From Granulicella tundricola MP5ACTX9 (GTDB lineage Bacteria; Acidobacteriota; Terriglobia; Terriglobales; Acidobacteriaceae): a DNA stretch of 64,000 bases. The notes under the pieces are model-generated. The model saw nothing but the letters and a program-made list of their open reading frames with translations, ran no database searches and was not told the origin of the DNA. This document shows, piece after piece, positions 1-8,746 of the stretch. Made by a program: the position numbers and the translations under genes. Location of the stretch: NCBI RefSeq assembly GCF_000178975.2, contig NC_015064.1:1984001-2048000 (forward strand), given 5' to 3'. The stretch's first letter is position 1, and the number at the start of each line of letters is the position of its first letter.

Positions 1-1
1 C

Positions 2-544
2 GAGGATCTGCTGGTGATGGCCAGGGTGGAGGCGGCGACGGTGGAGTTAAGCCCGGCTCCGGTGCCTGCGGATCTGCTGGTGCGGGAGGCTGTCGCAGGG
101 ATGAAGGGGCTGGTGCAGGAGAACGAAGGGGTGCTGGAGATTGGAACGATTACGGACTGCCAGGTGTTTGCGGACCATGATGCGGTGATGCAGGTGTTGA
201 GCAACCTGATTGAGAATGCGATCAAGTATGGGCAGCCGAAGGCGGGTGGCGGGACTAGGGTGGTGATCAGCGCGCGGGAGGTGGCGGCGCCTTACGATGC
301 GGTGGAGTTCAGTGTGAGGGACTTTGGACAGGGGATTGCATCTGAGCATCTTAATCGTATCTTTGAGCGGTTCTACCGGGTGGATAAGACCCGGTCGCGT
401 GAGTCTGGAGGGACTGGGTTGGGACTATCGATCGTGCGGCACATGGTACAGGCGCAGGGCGGGACGATTCGGGCGGAGAGTGAGTTGGGCGAAGGAAGCT
501 GCTTTTTGTTCACGTTACCGAAGGCTCTTTATCCTGTGCACTAA
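2..544 (+). CDS. phoR: Sensor histidine kinase, PhoR-like, C-terminal part (5' end off window)
   Basis: The frame is open to the left edge, so only the last 180 residues are present. They form the ATP-binding half of a two-component histidine kinase: N box NLIENAIKYG, G1 box VRDFGQGI, F box FERFYRVD and G2 box GGTGLGLSIV, in the right order. The residues just before (EDLLVMARVE) look like the end of the dimerisation helix; the phospho-accepting His region lies outside. The gene ends 117 bases before pstS on the same strand. That context suggests PhoR, which senses phosphate limitation through the Pst/PhoU complex and phosphorylates PhoB. Kinase identity is firm; the name phoR is inferred from the neighbours. 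Confidence 0.85.
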   Translation, partial: EDLLVMARVEAATVELSPAPVPADLLVREAVAGMKGLVQENEGVLEIGTITDCQVFADHDAVMQVLSNLIENAIKYGQPKAGGGTRVVISAREVAAPYDAVEFSVRDFGQGIASEHLNRIFERFYRVDKTRSRESGGTGLGLSIVRHMVQAQGGTIRAESELGEGSCFLFTLPKALYPVH

Positions 545-580
545 GGTTACTTGACGTTCATTCTTGGGCTTTTATCGACT

Positions 581-601
581 GTGTAACCTGCCCGTAACAA
601 T
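581..601 (+). promoter_or_regulatory. Possible Pho-box-like direct repeat upstream of pstS
   Basis: TGTAACCTG at 582 and CGTAACAAT at 593 repeat a GTAAC core at 11-base spacing, the spacing at which PhoB half-sites recur. The match to the enteric Pho box is weak, and no third half-site falls in register. It lies about 60-80 bases before the probable pstS start, a plausible activator position. Confidence 0.25.
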
Positions 602-661
602 GAGACCTGACACTTGGAGGTGAAGTTGTTGCATAGAATGTATGACTTTCGAGGGGGAAGC

Positions 662-1669
662 TTGAAACTGAAGATTGTGGCAACTGGTCTGCTGGCGATG
701 AGCGCGGCGATGGCGTGTGCGCAGAATATCAATGGGGCGGGCGCTACGTTTCCGTATCCGATTTACTCCAAGTGGTTCACGGAGTACAACCAGCTTCATC
801 CCGAGGTGAAGATCAACTATCAGTCGATCGGGTCCGGCGGCGGTATCCGCCAGGTTACCGAAGGGACTGTGGACTTTGGCGCGAGCGACGCTGTGATGAC
901 GGACCAGCAGATCGCCGAGGCGAAGGTCAAGGTGATGGCGATTCCGACCGTGCTGGGCGCGGTGGTGCCGGTGTATAGCCTGCCGGGCGTGAACCAGGAG
1001 ATCAAGTTCTCGCAGGATGCGATTGCGGGGATCTACCTGGGCAAGATTACGAAGTGGAACGATCCGTATATCGCCAAGGAGAACCCGGGCGTCAATCTTC
1101 CGGACAAGCAGATTCTGCCGGTTTATCGCTCGGATGGAAGCGGTACGACTTATATCTTTACGGACTATCTTGCGAAGATCAGCCCGGAGTGGTTGCAAAA
1201 GGTTGGCCGTGCGGCGAGCGTGAAGTGGCCGGTTGGGATTGGGCAGAAGGGCAATGAGGGCGTCGCCGGTATGGTGCGTCAGCTTCCTTACTCGTTCGGT
1301 TATGTCGAGTTGATCTATGCCGAGACGAATCACATGCAGTTCGGTCTGGTGCGGAACGCGGCGGGCAAGTTTGTGAAGGCTTCGACGTCTGGCGTGACGG
1401 CTGCGGCGGCTGCGAATGCGAAGAACATTCCTGCTGACTACCGGGTTTCGATCACGAATGCACCGGGCGCGGACTCTTATCCGATCTCCAGCTTTACGTG
1501 GCTGTTGATTCCTGTGCAGTCCAAGGATGCGGCTAAAGGCAAGGCTCTGCAGGGTTTCCTGAACTGGATGCTCGAAAAGGGCGAAGGCGAGGCTGCGGCC
1601 ATGACGTACGCTCCGCTGCCGAAGGCTGTTGCGGATCGCGTGCATCAGACGATTATGTCGGTCAAGTAA
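662..1669 (+). CDS. pstS: Phosphate ABC transporter, periplasmic substrate-binding protein PstS
   Basis: This periplasmic phosphate-binding protein delivers phosphate to the PstCAB importer. I chose the TTG start at 662 because a GAGGGGGAAG ribosome-binding site sits just before it and the product then opens with a clean signal peptide (MKLKIVATGLLAMSAAMA, cut near ACA-Q). A longer form from ATG 638 is possible. The mature protein starts with NGAGATFPYPIYSKW. It contains the phosphate-binding signatures GSGGGIRQVTEGTVDFG and RSDGSGTTYIFTDYL that typify PstS. Its length, 335 aa, is normal for the family. It is the first gene of the pst set, followed by an mRNA hairpin and then pstC. Confidence 0.96.
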   Translation: MKLKIVATGLLAMSAAMACAQNINGAGATFPYPIYSKWFTEYNQLHPEVKINYQSIGSGGGIRQVTEGTVDFGASDAVMTDQQIAEAKVKVMAIPTVLGAVVPVYSLPGVNQEIKFSQDAIAGIYLGKITKWNDPYIAKENPGVNLPDKQILPVYRSDGSGTTYIFTDYLAKISPEWLQKVGRAASVKWPVGIGQKGNEGVAGMVRQLPYSFGYVELIYAETNHMQFGLVRNAAGKFVKASTSGVTAAAAANAKNIPADYRVSITNAPGADSYPISSFTWLLIPVQSKDAAKGKALQGFLNWMLEKGEGEAAAMTYAPLPKAVADRVHQTIMSVK

Positions 1670-1679
1670 ATCCCTATAC

Positions 1680-1706
1680 GCCGCACAGTCCACGTGACTG
1701 TGCGGC
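1680..1706 (+). promoter_or_regulatory. Intercistronic hairpin between pstS and pstC
   Basis: A perfect 11-bp stem (GCCGCACAGTC paired with GACTGTGCGGC) closes a 5-base CACGT loop. It starts 10 bases after the pstS stop codon and has no T-run. This fits an RNA-stabilising or partial-attenuation hairpin that lets the binding protein be made in excess over the membrane subunits, rather than a full terminator. The role is inferred. Confidence 0.7.
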
Positions 1707-1739
1707 ATACTCATTTGCAGGACGCTTTACTTCCCAGGC

Positions 1740-2801
1740 ATGACAGACGATCCTTTGAACACTATGACCTCCATCTCGAAGGCTCCTGCGGTCACGAATT
1801 TTGTTGCCGCTGCCGAGCCGATACCGCCGGATCAGAATGGTCCTCCCTCCGTAGTTCGCGAATACCTGAGAACGCGCGGCAGCGGTCGAGTGGCGGATAG
1901 CGCTTTCTCCGCGGCGATGCTGATTTGCGCGTGCAGCATCTTTGCAATCGTGATTTTTATCGCTTCGATCCTGATTCTGCGGTCGAAGCTGAGCCTGGCG
2001 CAGTTCGGGTTCAAGTTCTTTTCGAGCCAGGATTGGGACCCGGTGAGCGGGTCGTTTGGAGCGCTGCCGTTTATCTTTGGGACGCTGGCGACCTCTTTTC
2101 TGGCGCTGCTGATTGCGGTGCCCCTGGCGCTGGGCGTGGCGGTATTTATTACGGAGCTTTGCCCGAAGGCGCTGCGGGCTCCCATCTCGTTTCTGACTGA
2201 GTTGCTGGCGGCGATTCCGAGCGTGGTTTATGGGCTCTGGGCAGTGTTTGTGCTGGTGCCTCTGGTGCGCGACAACATTGGGCCGGTGCTGCTGAAGTAC
2301 CTGGGGTGGACGGGCTTCTTTGAAGGGCCGAACTTTGGGGTTGGGCTGCTGACGGCTGGGATCATTCTGTCGATCATGATTCTGCCGATTATTTCTTCGC
2401 TGACGCGGGACATCATGCTCTCTGTGCCGAACCATCAGAGGGAGGCGATGCTGGCGCTGGGGGCTACTCGGTGGGAGATGATCCGGACGGGCGTGCTGCG
2501 GAATGCGCGGATCGGGATTGTGGGTGCGGTGATTCTTGGGCTGGGGCGTGCGCTGGGCGAGACGATGGCGGTGACGATGGTGATCGGGAACCACCCGGTC
2601 ATTTCGAAGAGCCTGTTTGCGCCGGGCTATACGCTGGCGAGCGTCATTGCGAATGAGTTTGCCGAGGCTTCCGGCGATCTTTATTTGAGTGCGCTGATCG
2701 AGATTGGGCTGGCGCTGTTCCTGGTGACGATTGTGGTGAATGCGCTGGCTCGTCTGCTGGTTTGGGCGGTGACGCGCGGCGCACCGGGAAGGGCGGCCTA
2801 A
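1740..2801 (+). CDS. pstC: Phosphate ABC transporter permease PstC
   Basis: Inner-membrane permease subunit of the high-affinity phosphate importer. The 353-aa product has a hydrophilic N-terminal stretch of about 50 residues, then six hydrophobic segments of the binding-protein-dependent transport fold. The coupling (EAA) loop, which docks on the ATPase, reads EAMLALGATRWEMIRTGVL. The segment ELLAAIPSVVYGLWAVFVL is characteristic of PstC. The ATG at 1740 is used; an in-frame ATG at 1764 is an alternative that would remove eight residues. One base separates its stop from the pstA start, so translation is probably coupled. Confidence 0.95.
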   Translation: MTDDPLNTMTSISKAPAVTNFVAAAEPIPPDQNGPPSVVREYLRTRGSGRVADSAFSAAMLICACSIFAIVIFIASILILRSKLSLAQFGFKFFSSQDWDPVSGSFGALPFIFGTLATSFLALLIAVPLALGVAVFITELCPKALRAPISFLTELLAAIPSVVYGLWAVFVLVPLVRDNIGPVLLKYLGWTGFFEGPNFGVGLLTAGIILSIMILPIISSLTRDIMLSVPNHQREAMLALGATRWEMIRTGVLRNARIGIVGAVILGLGRALGETMAVTMVIGNHPVISKSLFAPGYTLASVIANEFAEASGDLYLSALIEIGLALFLVTIVVNALARLLVWAVTRGAPGRAA

Positions 2802-2802
2802 G

Positions 2803-3726
2803 ATGGCGACACAGGCTGTACTGCCGAACGATCCGAGCCCGAGGGCTCCGATGAACTTTCAATCGCGCGGGATGCGGATCAATAACGCGCGGCGGACGTT
2901 TACGAATCACCTGGTGACGGGGCTGGCTGTGCTGGCGACGGTGATGGTGATCGCGCCGCTGGTGGCGATTCTGATCTACCTGTTCTACAAGGGGTTCAGC
3001 TCATTGAATGTGGCCTTCTTTACGAAGATTCCTGCACCGGTGGGGAATCCGGGCGGCGGGATGGCGAACTCGATCGTCGGATCCGGGATTGTGCTGTTTC
3101 TATCGAGCCTGATGGGGATTCCGATTGGGATTGCTGCCGGCGTCTACCTGGCGGAGTTTGGCCGGGGTGGATGGCTGGCGACTGCGGTGCGGTTTACGGC
3201 GGATGTGCTGAATGGCGTGCCCTCGATTGTGATGGGCATTGCGGTTTACTCGCTGATCGTGATGCAGCAGAAACACTTCTCGGCATTTGCGGGTGGAGTG
3301 GCGCTGGCGATCATGATGGTGCCTACGATTACTCGGACGACTGAGGAGATGCTGGCGACGGTGCCTCATGCGGTGCGCGAAGCTGCCCTGGGGCTGGGCG
3401 TGCCGAAGTGGCGGACTACGTTCTCCGTGGCGCTGCGGACGGCTTCACCGGGGATCATTACCGGGTGCATGCTGGCTTTCTCGCGTGTGGCGGGAGAGAC
3501 GGCTCCGCTGCTGTTTACGGCGTTCGGCAACCAGTTCTGGAGTATGAAGCTGAATGAGCCGATTGCGGCTCTGCCGTTGCAGATTTATGTGTATGCGATC
3601 TCGCCGTATGACGAATGGCATCGTCTGGCGTGGGCGGGTTCGCTGGTGCTGATTGTGATGATTATGGTTTCAGTGACGCTGGTCCGCGTGTTTGCCAACC
3701 GCGGCGCGCTCAAAGGGGGAAGTTAG
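2803..3726 (+). CDS. pstA: Phosphate ABC transporter permease PstA
   Basis: Second permease of the Pst importer, 307 aa, pairing with PstC in the inner membrane. It has an N-terminal cytoplasmic lead of about 40 residues and then six membrane segments. Typical PstA signatures are present: [19 protein letters not shown], the GVPSIVMGI segment and the coupling loop [19 protein letters not shown]. The start follows the pstC stop by one base and its TAG stop shares its last base with the pstB GTG start, so pstC-pstA-pstB form a tightly coupled translation unit. Confidence 0.95.
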   Translation: MATQAVLPNDPSPRAPMNFQSRGMRINNARRTFTNHLVTGLAVLATVMVIAPLVAILIYLFYKGFSSLNVAFFTKIPAPVGNPGGGMANSIVGSGIVLFLSSLMGIPIGIAAGVYLAEFGRGGWLATAVRFTADVLNGVPSIVMGIAVYSLIVMQQKHFSAFAGGVALAIMMVPTITRTTEEMLATVPHAVREAALGLGVPKWRTTFSVALRTASPGIITGCMLAFSRVAGETAPLLFTAFGNQFWSMKLNEPIAALPLQIYVYAISPYDEWHRLAWAGSLVLIVMIMVSVTLVRVFANRGALKGGS

Positions 3727-4484
3727 TGGGAGTCGGGATACAAGTTGAGAATCTGAACGCCTGGTACGGTACGACGCATACGCTGCAGGACATCAACCTG
3801 CACATTCCGGCGAACCATGCGACGGCGTTGATTGGGCCTTCTGGATGTGGCAAGTCTACCTTTGTGCGCTGCCTGAACCGGATGCATGAGACGAATCCGA
3901 TTGCGCGTGCGACGGGTACGGTGAAGATGGGCGACGTGGATATCTATAGCCAGGCCTCGCCGGTGGAGATACGGCGGCGGGTGGGGATGGTGTTCCAGCG
4001 GCCGAATCCGTTTCCGACGATGTCGATCTACGACAACGTTGCGAGTGGACTGAAGCTGAATGGGTTCCGCAATAAGAAGGTTCTGGATGAGGTTGTGGAG
4101 CGTTCGCTCAAGCAGTCTGCGCTTTGGGACGAGGTCAAGGACGATCTGAAGAAGAAGTCCGGGGCGAGTTTGTCTGGCGGTCAGCAGCAGAGAATGTGTA
4201 TTGCTCGCGCCTTGGCTGTCGATCCTGAGGTTCTGCTGATGGACGAGCCGGCATCGGCGCTCGATCCGGTTTCGACTTCGAAGATCGAGGACCTTATCTT
4301 TCAGTTGAAGAGCCAGTACACGATCGTGATTGTGACGCACAACATGCAGCAGGCGGCACGTGTGGCGGAGAACACGGGATTCTTCCTGAACGGGAAGATG
4401 GTGGAGTTCGCCCCGACGCACAAGATCTTTACCAATCCGAGCGACAAGCGCACGGAGGACTACATCACGGGGAGGTTTGGCTGA
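3726..4484 (+). CDS. pstB: Phosphate ABC transporter ATP-binding protein PstB
   Basis: ATPase that powers phosphate uptake. The frame is open further upstream, but the GTG at 3726, overlapping the pstA stop and preceded by AAAGGGGGAAG, gives a normal 252-aa PstB beginning just before VENLNAWYG. Visible motifs in order are Walker A GPSGCGKS, the Q-loop [11 protein letters not shown], signature [15 protein letters not shown], Walker [14 protein letters not shown] and the switch His in VTHNMQQA. The stop codon overlaps the phoU start (TGATG). All catalytic residues are intact. Confidence 0.97.
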   Translation: MGVGIQVENLNAWYGTTHTLQDINLHIPANHATALIGPSGCGKSTFVRCLNRMHETNPIARATGTVKMGDVDIYSQASPVEIRRRVGMVFQRPNPFPTMSIYDNVASGLKLNGFRNKKVLDEVVERSLKQSALWDEVKDDLKKKSGASLSGGQQQRMCIARALAVDPEVLLMDEPASALDPVSTSKIEDLIFQLKSQYTIVIVTHNMQQAARVAENTGFFLNGKMVEFAPTHKIFTNPSDKRTEDYITGRFG

Positions 4485-5146
4485 TGCGGATCAAATTTCA
4501 GCAGAATCTCGACGACCTGAAGGAAAAGCTGCTGACCATGGCGGGGCTGGCGGAGCAGGCGATTCAGCGCTCGATTGAGGCCTACCGGACGCGGGATCTG
4601 ACGATCTGCGAGCTGGTGTTCAAGGCGGAGCCGGCGATCAATCGGCTGGAGCGCGAGATCGACCAGATGGCGCTGGACCTGTTGGCGATGGAGCAGCCGA
4701 TGGCTGTGGATCTGCGCTTCATCCTTTCGGTCATCCGCATCAATGCGGACCTGGAACGGGTGGGGGATCAGGCGGTCAATATCGCGATCCGGGTGAAGGA
4801 GATGGGGGCGTTCGCCAACATCGATCTGCCGGTGGATATTCCGAAGCTGGCGTCACTGGCAAGTGCGATGGTGCGGAAGGCGCTGCAGGCGTTTATTGAA
4901 GGTGATGCGGAGTTGGCGCAGTCTGTGCTGCAGTTGGACGATCAGGTGGATGAGATGAACGATGCGGCTTTCTACTCGTTGAGTTCTCTGATCAAGGAAC
5001 GGCCGGAGCTTACACCGCAGTCGCTGAATGCGCTGATTATTTCGCGGAACCTTGAGCGGGTGGGGGATCATGCTACGAATATCGCGGAGGATGTGATCTT
5101 CTGGGTGCGTGGCGCGGATGTTCGGCACAACAGTGTTGGGGTTTAG
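4484..5146 (+). CDS. phoU: Phosphate signalling complex protein PhoU
   Basis: PhoU links the Pst transporter to the PhoR kinase and damps the phosphate-starvation response when phosphate is plentiful. The 220-aa all-helical product carries the two PhoU repeats, each with the metal-binding signature: ERVGDQAVNIA in the first half and ERVGDHATNIAEDVIFW in the second. The start overlaps the pstB stop by four bases, and the gene is followed by a terminator-like hairpin, so it is the last gene of the pst operon. Length and motifs are standard. Confidence 0.96.
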   Translation: MRIKFQQNLDDLKEKLLTMAGLAEQAIQRSIEAYRTRDLTICELVFKAEPAINRLEREIDQMALDLLAMEQPMAVDLRFILSVIRINADLERVGDQAVNIAIRVKEMGAFANIDLPVDIPKLASLASAMVRKALQAFIEGDAELAQSVLQLDDQVDEMNDAAFYSLSSLIKERPELTPQSLNALIISRNLERVGDHATNIAEDVIFWVRGADVRHNSVGV

Positions 5147-5199
5147 TCGGCTGCTGCGAGGACAAAGCAAGGCGTAACGAGGAAAAGACCGATCAAGGC

Positions 5200-5250
5200 G
5201 GGATAGGAGGGGATGCTTATGGCTTCTTCTCTTATCCCCTTTTTCTTTTT
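5200..5250 (+). terminator. Rho-independent terminator after phoU
   Basis: GGGATA (5200) or GGGGAT (5209) can pair with TATCCCC (5233-5239), followed directly by a T-rich run (CCTTTTTCTTTTT). It lies between the convergent phoU and addA genes and closes the pst operon. Confidence 0.65.
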
Positions 5251-8200
5251 ATGGCTTGGTGGTGGGCCACCAGATTAGTTTGGGGAGCATGGGGTAGTAG
5301 AGGGCTAGGCGGATGGGCGTGTCTGCCGGGAAGGTGGCGGCGTAGGCTTCGAGTTGGGGGGCGTAGTTTTGCTTTTCTTCGGCCAGGAAGGTGGATTCTG
5401 TGCGGCCGCCCAGGTCGGCTGTTTTATAGTCGATGATCCATTGGTGGGTGGAGGCGGTGGTTTGGGGGGAGTCGCCTGCGAGGAAGGTGCGGTCCATGCG
5501 GATGCTGGTGCGGGTTTCGTCCCACGAGACCAAGGCGGATTCTGTGGTGGCATTGGGATGGGCGGCCAGGAGCCACTGGCCGTCAGGGTCTGTAAGGGTG
5601 TTGTAGAGGGCGGTGAGGACGCGGGGGGCGAAGCGGTCGATGGTGGTGGGGGGGAGGCCGGAGGCGCGGAGGAGTTGGGCTATGCGTGGGGACCATTGTG
5701 GGAGTTCGGTGGTCAGTTGCGCGGGGGTGTCGCCTGCGGCTATGCGGGCTGCTAGCTGATCGAGGAAGGCGTGGACGGTGTTGCCGAAGGCGCGGGAGGC
5801 GAAGCTGCCTTCGGGGCGATCGAAGAGGGTTTGGGGTTGCGTGGGCTCTGGAGTCGGTATGAGTTCAATGGGAGATAGGGGGATGCGGAGGATCGTGCGC
5901 GGGGCTGCTGCTGCTGCCAGGGAGTCCAGGATCTGCGGCTGGGTGGGCATCACGATGAGCTGGGCCGCGGGTGGATGGAAGTGGTCTTCTGCTGCGGGCC
6001 ATGCGGAGGCGAGGAGGCTTGCGGGTGGGATGCTAAGGGTGCCGTCCTGTTTGGCGACGGGGCTGGCGAAGAGGTGGAGTTCTTCGCGGGCGCGGGTGCA
6101 GGCTACGTAGAAGAGGCGCTTGCGCTCGGCGGCTTCGCGGGCGGACTCTATGGAGCGCATCCAGGTGTTGAGCTGCTGGCTGGCGGTGCCTTTGCTCTGG
6201 ATGGGGGCGAGGATGCCGTGGGCGATGGTGTCGTCGTCGAGGTCGGGGGTGCCGTCGACCTCAAGCCAGGAGAGGAGACGGCTGCGATTGTTGGCGCCGG
6301 TGCGCTCGAGGGCGGGAACGAAGACGGCGTCCCACTCGAGGCCCTTGGCACCGTGCATGGTCATAAGGTCTACGGCTCCGGGGTGGACGGCGGGGGCGGC
6401 GTAGAGCTTGCTCAGGCGCTGGTCTAGGAGGGTGAGGTCCAGGGTGTTGCCGGGGGACTCGAGTTGGTCGAGGAGGGTGAGGTACTGGTCTATGTTTGCG
6501 AGCTCTTCTTGGGTGCTGAAGGCGGGTGCGTTGAAGGAGCGCCAAGTGCGCTCGATCCACTGCGAGATGGGGAGGCGGCCGCGCTGGGCGAGGGCGGCGG
6601 AGAGGATCTGCCAGACGGGTTCGAGGCGGGCGATGCCGTCATCGGAGAGGAGGTCGCCACGGGTGGCGATGAGGTGGATGATGCTGGTGCGGGCGAGGGT
6701 GGGGTCGTCGGCTCCCGTGAGGAGGTGGAGGTCGGTCAGTGTGAGGCCGCACCAGGGGGTGCGCAGGAGGGCGAGCCAGGCGGTGCGGTCGGCGGGGTGA
6801 AGGAGGGCGCGGGTGAGGGTGAGGAGGTCGAGGATCTCCTGGCGCTCGCGGAGAGGTTCGATCTGGATGGCGCGGAAGGGGACGGCGGGAGATTGCTTGA
6901 AGGCGGCTACGACTTCGATGAGGTGGCTGCGGTTGCGGACGAGAACGGCTAGTCTTGCGGTGTGGTCGCGGGCGAGCCAGGCGGCGGCGAGGTCGCGGAT
7001 TTCGGTGGCGGTCTGGCGGCGCTGGCGGGTGGTTTGGGTGGTGCGGGTGTTGGTGTCGTCGGTGTAGGGGATGGGGGTTGGGTGCCACTCGCGGGCTGCG
7101 TGTTGGGTGGCAGGGCGACGGGGGATGGCGGGGGTGTAGGAGACTTCGGAGGGATTTCCGGAGGCTAGCGTGGGGAAGAGAAGGCCAAAGTCCTGGTTGA
7201 AGTTTTCGACCAAAGTGCTCTGGGAGCGGAAGTTGGCGGTTAGGTTGAGGACTCCGAGAGGGACATCGCCCAAGGTGCGACTGTGCATGGTGTTGACGAA
7301 GCGTTCTACGCGGGCCTGGCGGAAGAGGTAGATGGATTGCTTGGGGTCGCCGACGAGGAAGACGGTCTGGCTGCTGCCATCCCAGTGCTGGGTGAGGAGC
7401 TGGATGAGCTCGTACTGGCTGGTGGAGGTGTCCTGCATCTCGTCTACGAGGAGGTGCTGGAGGTTCTGGCCGGTGGCCTGGGCGAGGTCGCTGACGGCGG
7501 AGGTGTTGCGAAGGGCGGCGCGGGCGAGGAGGCCTAGTTCGGCGAAGTCGCACTGGGTGCGGGCGGCGAAGACGAGTTGGAGCTCGACGAGGGCGCGGCT
7601 GAGGACGCGGAAGAGGGCTTTGGTGATGGGCCACTGGTCGGCGGGGTAGTGGATGGGGGGGAGGGCGTTGACGGAGCAGAGGAGCTTGCAGAGGTCGGGG
7701 TCGTCGGCGACTTGTTCGATGAGTTGGGCGAGCTGCTTTTTGTGCGCGGCCGAGATCATGAAGCCGATGTGATTGACGTTGAGGCTCTTGCGGAAGGTCT
7801 GGGAGGATGGGGCGACGAGAAGATGGATCAGGGCGCGCCAGTGGTCGAGGTGCTCTGATTTTTCTCCGGGGATGGGGTAGCGACCGGCGCAGATGGCGAT
7901 GGGAGACGGGTTGCCCTTGTAACCTTCGGCATTGCCCATGTCTGCGGCCAGCTCGCAGAGGCTTTGGAGAACGGGGGGCGGGAGGGCTTTGGAGAGGCGG
8001 GTTAGGCCGCGGCAGATGGCTTGGTCGAGGGCTTTGTCCAGCTTGGGGAGGACGATGGTGTCGAGGTAGGTGTCGGTGAGTTCGTCGGCGGCGAGGGGGA
8101 TGAGTTCGCCCCATTGGTCGCGGACCTGGAGCATGTCTGCGATGAGGTTTTCTACGTCGGCCAGGTTGGCGTCGCGGTGGAGGAGGACGGTTTCTATCGC

Positions 8201-8746
8201 TGTGCTGAGGGTTTTGTCTTCACTGCCCAAGAGCATGAGGGTGCGGCGGGCGGCCTCGGCGTGGAGGGGGGCAGAGTCCTCTGTGGGGGTGAGGGCACCG
8301 GCGGCTCCGGAGAGGATGGGCAGGGAGCGGGCGATGTCGACGCAGACGGAGTCGATGGTGCGGATGGCGAGGCGGTGGGGGGAGTCTAGGAGGTTCCAGC
8401 CCTGGCGGCGGTCTTTTTCGATGACGGCCTGGGCGAGGGGGAGGGTGAGGCGGTCGAAGTCGTTGCGCGGGGGCGTGCCGGTGTGGGCGGATTGGAGTTG
8501 GGTGAGGACCCGGTCGCGCATCTCCACCGTGGCTTTGCGGGTGAAGGTGATGGCGAGGACCTGGGCTGGGTCCTGCACGTTATCTGCGGCGAGGAGCTTG
8601 AGGAAGCGCTGGATGAGGAGGCCGGTCTTGCCGGAGCCGGCGGGGGCTTGGACGATCCAGGATTGCTGGATATCGAGGGCTTGCTGGCGGGCGGGGGTGT
8701 CGTCTGCGGCGGGTGTGGGCTTGGGGACTAACGTGAGGTTAGGCAA
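5249..8746 (-). CDS. addA: ATP-dependent helicase/nuclease AddA (RecB-like)
   Basis: Helicase-nuclease subunit of the AddAB complex, which resects double-strand breaks for RecA-mediated repair. The product of about 1165 aa has all superfamily-1 helicase motifs: Walker A QAPAGSGKT (about residue 35), AITFTRKATVEMRDR, motif II VDEMQDTSTSQYELI, VFLVGDPKQSIYLFR, LTANFRSQ, TMHGAKGLEWDAVFV and FYVACTRAREELHLF. A C-terminal RecB-family nuclease follows (FGNTVHAFLDQ and IIDYKTAD). The frame is open further upstream, but the TTG at 8746 has an ideal GGAGG six bases before it and overlaps the end of addB by 8 bases. The additional upstream residues are low-complexity and overlap addB, so I exclude them. 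Confidence 0.95.
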   Translation of the reverse strand: MPNLTLVPKPTPAADDTPARQQALDIQQSWIVQAPAGSGKTGLLIQRFLKLLAADNVQDPAQVLAITFTRKATVEMRDRVLTQLQSAHTGTPPRNDFDRLTLPLAQAVIEKDRRQGWNLLDSPHRLAIRTIDSVCVDIARSLPILSGAAGALTPTEDSAPLHAEAARRTLMLLGSEDKTLSTAIETVLLHRDANLADVENLIADMLQVRDQWGELIPLAADELTDTYLDTIVLPKLDKALDQAICRGLTRLSKALPPPVLQSLCELAADMGNAEGYKGNPSPIAICAGRYPIPGEKSEHLDHWRALIHLLVAPSSQTFRKSLNVNHIGFMISAAHKKQLAQLIEQVADDPDLCKLLCSVNALPPIHYPADQWPITKALFRVLSRALVELQLVFAARTQCDFAELGLLARAALRNTSAVSDLAQATGQNLQHLLVDEMQDTSTSQYELIQLLTQHWDGSSQTVFLVGDPKQSIYLFRQARVERFVNTMHSRTLGDVPLGVLNLTANFRSQSTLVENFNQDFGLLFPTLASGNPSEVSYTPAIPRRPATQHAAREWHPTPIPYTDDTNTRTTQTTRQRRQTATEIRDLAAAWLARDHTARLAVLVRNRSHLIEVVAAFKQSPAVPFRAIQIEPLRERQEILDLLTLTRALLHPADRTAWLALLRTPWCGLTLTDLHLLTGADDPTLARTSIIHLIATRGDLLSDDGIARLEPVWQILSAALAQRGRLPISQWIERTWRSFNAPAFSTQEELANIDQYLTLLDQLESPGNTLDLTLLDQRLSKLYAAPAVHPGAVDLMTMHGAKGLEWDAVFVPALERTGANNRSRLLSWLEVDGTPDLDDDTIAHGILAPIQSKGTASQQLNTWMRSIESAREAAERKRLFYVACTRAREELHLFASPVAKQDGTLSIPPASLLASAWPAAEDHFHPPAAQLIVMPTQPQILDSLAAAAAPRTILRIPLSPIELIPTPEPTQPQTLFDRPEGSFASRAFGNTVHAFLDQLAARIAAGDTPAQLTTELPQWSPRIAQLLRASGLPPTTIDRFAPRVLTALYNTLTDPDGQWLLAAHPNATTESALVSWDETRTSIRMDRTFLAGDSPQTTASTHQWIIDYKTADLGGRTESTFLAEEKQNYAPQLEAYAATFPADTPIRLALYYPMLPKLIWWPTTKP

